Below are positions 62,801 to 64,000 of a stretch of DNA of 64,000 bases, in pieces. The notes beneath the pieces were generated by a model. The model ran no database searches. It saw only the letters and a list, made by a program, of their open reading frames with translations, and had not been told where the DNA came from. The stretch is from Alphaproteobacteria bacterium 32-64-14. Its GTDB lineage: Bacteria; Pseudomonadota; Alphaproteobacteria; Caulobacterales; Hyphomonadaceae. How positions within the stretch are numbered: position 1 is the first letter of the stretch; each line of letters begins with the position of its first letter. Made by a program: the position numbers and the translations under genes. The stretch lies in NCBI GenBank assembly GCA_002280725.1, contig NCEM01000007.1:1-64000 (forward strand), given 5' to 3'.

Positions 62801-63281
62801 TCGCCCAGTTGATGTCGCGGACGGGATCGAAAGGCTTGTCGCTGGCGTCGGGCTCGCGCGCGATCTCGATATCGGCAAGCGTCCACACGCCCTCCTTGCT
62901 GCGCAGGACCGTGGCCTGCCCTTTCTCCAGACGCAGCTGCCGTGTCTTTACCTGGAAGGCGAGCAGTGAGCCGGCATCGAGGGCGAGCATGGCGCGCTCG
63001 GCCCGGAAGGCCGCCTTGCCGTCTGCATCCATCGCCGTGAAGCCGTGGGCGACGGCCTCGACCCGGCCGCGATCGCGGACCCATTCGAGGCCCAGCTTCT
63101 CGATCTTCACCGCCCGGCCGCCGCGCGCTTCGGCCAGGGATTGTTCCACTTGCGGACGGATAAACTCGAGATCGATCGGCCCCTGGGACAGGCGCCACGC
63201 AAGGAACCCCGCACCTGCCAGGATCAGGAAGGTGAAGAACGCCAGGATTTCGAGGACCAGGATCTTGGCCGAAACCTTCAC
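59889..63281 (-). CDS. Large AsmA/YhdP-family (DUF3971-like) membrane-anchored protein
   Basis: 1130 aa. A single N-terminal transmembrane helix (ILVLEILAFFTFLILAGAGFLAW) is followed by a long beta-rich periplasmic chain of repeated strand pairs such as ELSAVAQMDAGGTVQGVDIER and GQISGVGSISVHVVTPMVEEL. The middle segment YYARDWVKQNIPAARINGAVFTF and the C-terminal PEGTELSLDG-like and LGGLPVIGDLFVSRQGEGMFAPTYSVRGTF blocks match DUF3971/AsmA-like proteins thought to carry phospholipids to the outer membrane. It is on the minus strand, head-to-head with the peroxiredoxin gene. Confidence 0.88.
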   Translation of the reverse strand: MKVSAKILVLEILAFFTFLILAGAGFLAWRLSQGPIDLEFIRPQVEQSLAEARGGRAVKIEKLGLEWVRDRGRVEAVAHGFTAMDADGKAAFRAERAMLALDAGSLLAFQVKTRQLRLEKGQATVLRSKEGVWTLADIEIAREPDASDKPFDPVRDINWATLATPIRALIAAGSFEQVELANFHLDVIDQKTGTTWGADPVNGKWKATREGVSLEMDVRLAGAREGEPNMVRIALESDGQVERAAGQLTLEGVDPMSIAQMFGYSGDAFTSARPASATFAVTATERSGLLNTQLALSGVAGSVKLGEENVAVRDLSFSASYDPATKFVTLESLNVDSDRVSGDFAGSLDARAMMAGDATLPTDFALTSDAFTMSLTPFFEAPMQLKAVDITGQLSADRTRVVISDLKAGTGAMTASGSGEIWFEGEGETLAVGVKGQAASEGDFTPQDVIAFWPVHTGYYARDWVKQNIPAARINGAVFTFDWPPGAGSKGFLPDETLSLDFNVEQATVKFLPDFPPATDVSGVGHLKGNSISIDVTGGRLRTWEIEQAKVVLPQFAPAGAAMDVTVLGRGALNDLLRVVDESKLDVDSRYDLQIGQISGVGSISVHVVTPMVEELKEEDITYSIKGGFNTVVVPDIAGDFGLAEGVLSFELTQDGIAMEGQGKFGPAPVTFEWRETVKGGDGKAELVARARATPDLLNAFGLAARNFMQGEAELELRASGPGGRNFDSVTATVDLEHAQVDIAEVGWRKPFDAPAKGSFRYGKDGNGAVFAGDINADGLELSAVAQMDAGGTVQGVDIERLFSRGTLDVHGRVTRRQDGSYRAALSGPFFDASPWMDQMLDMSGAAATKPAMGGPGDAGPVHELQLNADKLIVREDATISNARIALSVDGEGPRSGSISGQISRDKYVNVGISTSGEKRNISLRADDAGFAARVLVKADYLIGGKLAIDGTFIGADGDATVTMTDVRLKDAPLLAQIFSLASLQGLADVLSGDGVLFTEVHAPVRITGGRIDAPGMRASGPAMGITARGWISPETGELSLDGVLVPSFGVNSLLGGLPVIGDLFVSRQGEGMFAPTYSVRGTFARARVSINPVAAFTPGVLRRIFENPTESPPAPDAMLPAAPAKPAIQ

Positions 63282-63402
63282 GGCATCGCCCCCGGACGCC
63301 GGAATAGCGTCTCGCGCGCAGCGGCCGTGCGCCGCTTCACCCGGGGGAGTGGACGAAGGTGAAAGTCCATGGTCCCTGACACCACAAAAACACGGACAGA
63401 TT

Positions 63403-63876
63403 GTGTCACAGCCACTCCAAGCCGGCGACCCGGCCCCAGCATTTCAACTGCCTGCCACGCCTCGGGGGCAGGCAAGCCTCAAGGACTACGCGGGCAAGTC
63501 CCTGATCCTGTTCTTCTATCCGAAGGATGATACCGACGCCTGTACGCGGGAAGCCATAGCTTTCAGCGGCATGCAGTCGCGCTTTACGCGACGTGGCGCC
63601 ACCCTGCTGGGCATCTCCCGGGACAGTCTGGCCGACCACAAGGCATTCATCGCCAAGCACAAGCTGAAGGTGAAGCTGGGGTCTGACGAGGACGGAAAGG
63701 TCTGCAATGCCTTTGGCGTCTGGCAGGAGAAGCAGCTCTACGGCAACCGCTTCATGGGGATTGTCAGATCCACGTTTCTGATCGGCCCGGACGGGATGAT
63801 CCAGCGCGTGTGGCGTAACGTCCGGGTGCCCGGACATGCCGAAGCAGTAATCGAGGCGCTGATAGCTATTGGTTAA
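63403..63876 (+). CDS. bcp: Bcp-type peroxiredoxin (thiol peroxidase)
   Basis: 157 aa from GTG 63403; no better start is seen and the ribosome-binding site is weak. The catalytic PKDDTDACTREAIAFSGM places the peroxidatic Cys at residue 47. Further AhpC/TSA-fold blocks are LLGISRDSLADHKAFIAKHKLKVKLGSDEDGKV and RSTFLIGPDGMIQRVWR. The resolving Cys usual in the atypical 2-Cys Bcp form is not at the standard position, so it may be a 1-Cys type. It reduces peroxides with a thioredoxin-like donor. Confidence 0.93.
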   Translation: MSQPLQAGDPAPAFQLPATPRGQASLKDYAGKSLILFFYPKDDTDACTREAIAFSGMQSRFTRRGATLLGISRDSLADHKAFIAKHKLKVKLGSDEDGKVCNAFGVWQEKQLYGNRFMGIVRSTFLIGPDGMIQRVWRNVRVPGHAEAVIEALIAIG

Positions 63877-63961
63877 CCATATCGGCGCCATTTTCATTGG
63901 GTTTACGATAGCGTCGTCGACCTGCATTGCGCAGGCGAAAAAGGTGCCCTGAGGGGTTCGC

Positions 63962-64000
63962 GTGCGCGAATTTCTGAGTTATCCATGTGACCGCCGGGCA
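63962..64000 (+). CDS. First codons of a gene cut by the window end
   Basis: A GTG at 63962 with GAGGGG at a 5-nt spacing opens a frame VREFLSYPCDRRA that continues past the end. Too short to identify; the ribosome-binding site is the reason to call it. Confidence 0.55.
   Translation, partial: MREFLSYPCDRRA

Overview
The window reads as a chromosomal segment of a GC-rich alphaproteobacterium, most likely in or near Caulobacterales/Hyphomonadaceae. The support is gene order and content rather than any database search: der-bamB, guaB next to rsmB and guaA, rpoZ-rsh-...-pdxJ-acpS-rnc-era, a DUF6481 protein, a large TonB-dependent receptor, a CFA/DUF1365/photolyase cluster, and very dense overlapping ATGA/GTGA gene junctions. 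One tRNA gene (Gly, anticodon TCC) is present; no rRNA, CRISPR array or intact insertion sequence was seen.

Layout. 1-355: intergenic repeat and hairpin sequence. 0.36-12.4 kb (mostly minus strand): der, bamB, a YfgM-like TPR protein, panB, an NnrU-like membrane protein, a three-gene ECF sigma unit, then small secreted or envelope proteins and a decayed VOC/PhnB gene. 12.5-27.4 kb: an accessory block for low-oxygen or energy-limited life. A minus-strand run (acetate kinase, HAD phosphatase, GH130 glycosidase/phosphorylase, phosphoketolase, histidine phosphatase, a CopB-like P1B ATPase with a CPD motif, and a SERCA-like Ca2+ ATPase) diverges from 6-phosphogluconate dehydrogenase across a 477-bp region holding a near-perfect FNR/FixK box; a Crp/Fnr regulator closes the block.

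27.7-34.5 kb: the purine cluster guaA/rsmB/guaB, interrupted by an FRG-domain gene and an unknown membrane protein. 34.5-39.8 kb: HAD phosphatase, rlmE, ppx, hspQ, phenylalanine hydroxylase and an unknown secreted protein. 39.9-44.7 kb: a translationally coupled operon of photolyase, FAD-dependent oxidoreductase, DUF1365 protein and CFA-type lipid methyltransferase, resembling the singlet-oxygen (RpoE/ChrR) regulon of Rhodobacter and preceded by a candidate TGATCC promoter. 45-48.4 kb: a TonB-dependent receptor followed by a fragment of a second one.

48.4-55.7 kb: a long minus-strand housekeeping run rpoZ, rsh, lipoprotein gene, pyrE, pdxJ, acpS, rnc, era, with most genes coupled by 4-nt overlaps. 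55.9-64 kb: family-5 uracil-DNA glycosylase, a coiled-coil protein, tRNA-Gly, a hybrid histidine kinase, an SRPBCC protein with a strong terminator, a large AsmA/YhdP-like protein, a Bcp-type peroxiredoxin and the first codons of another gene.

The best candidates for new biology are the FNR-linked phosphoketolase/ion-pump block with its odd metal-site motif, and the light/singlet-oxygen lipid-modification operon. Functions are assigned from recognised motifs only; starts were adjusted using ribosome-binding sites and overlaps as stated per entry.
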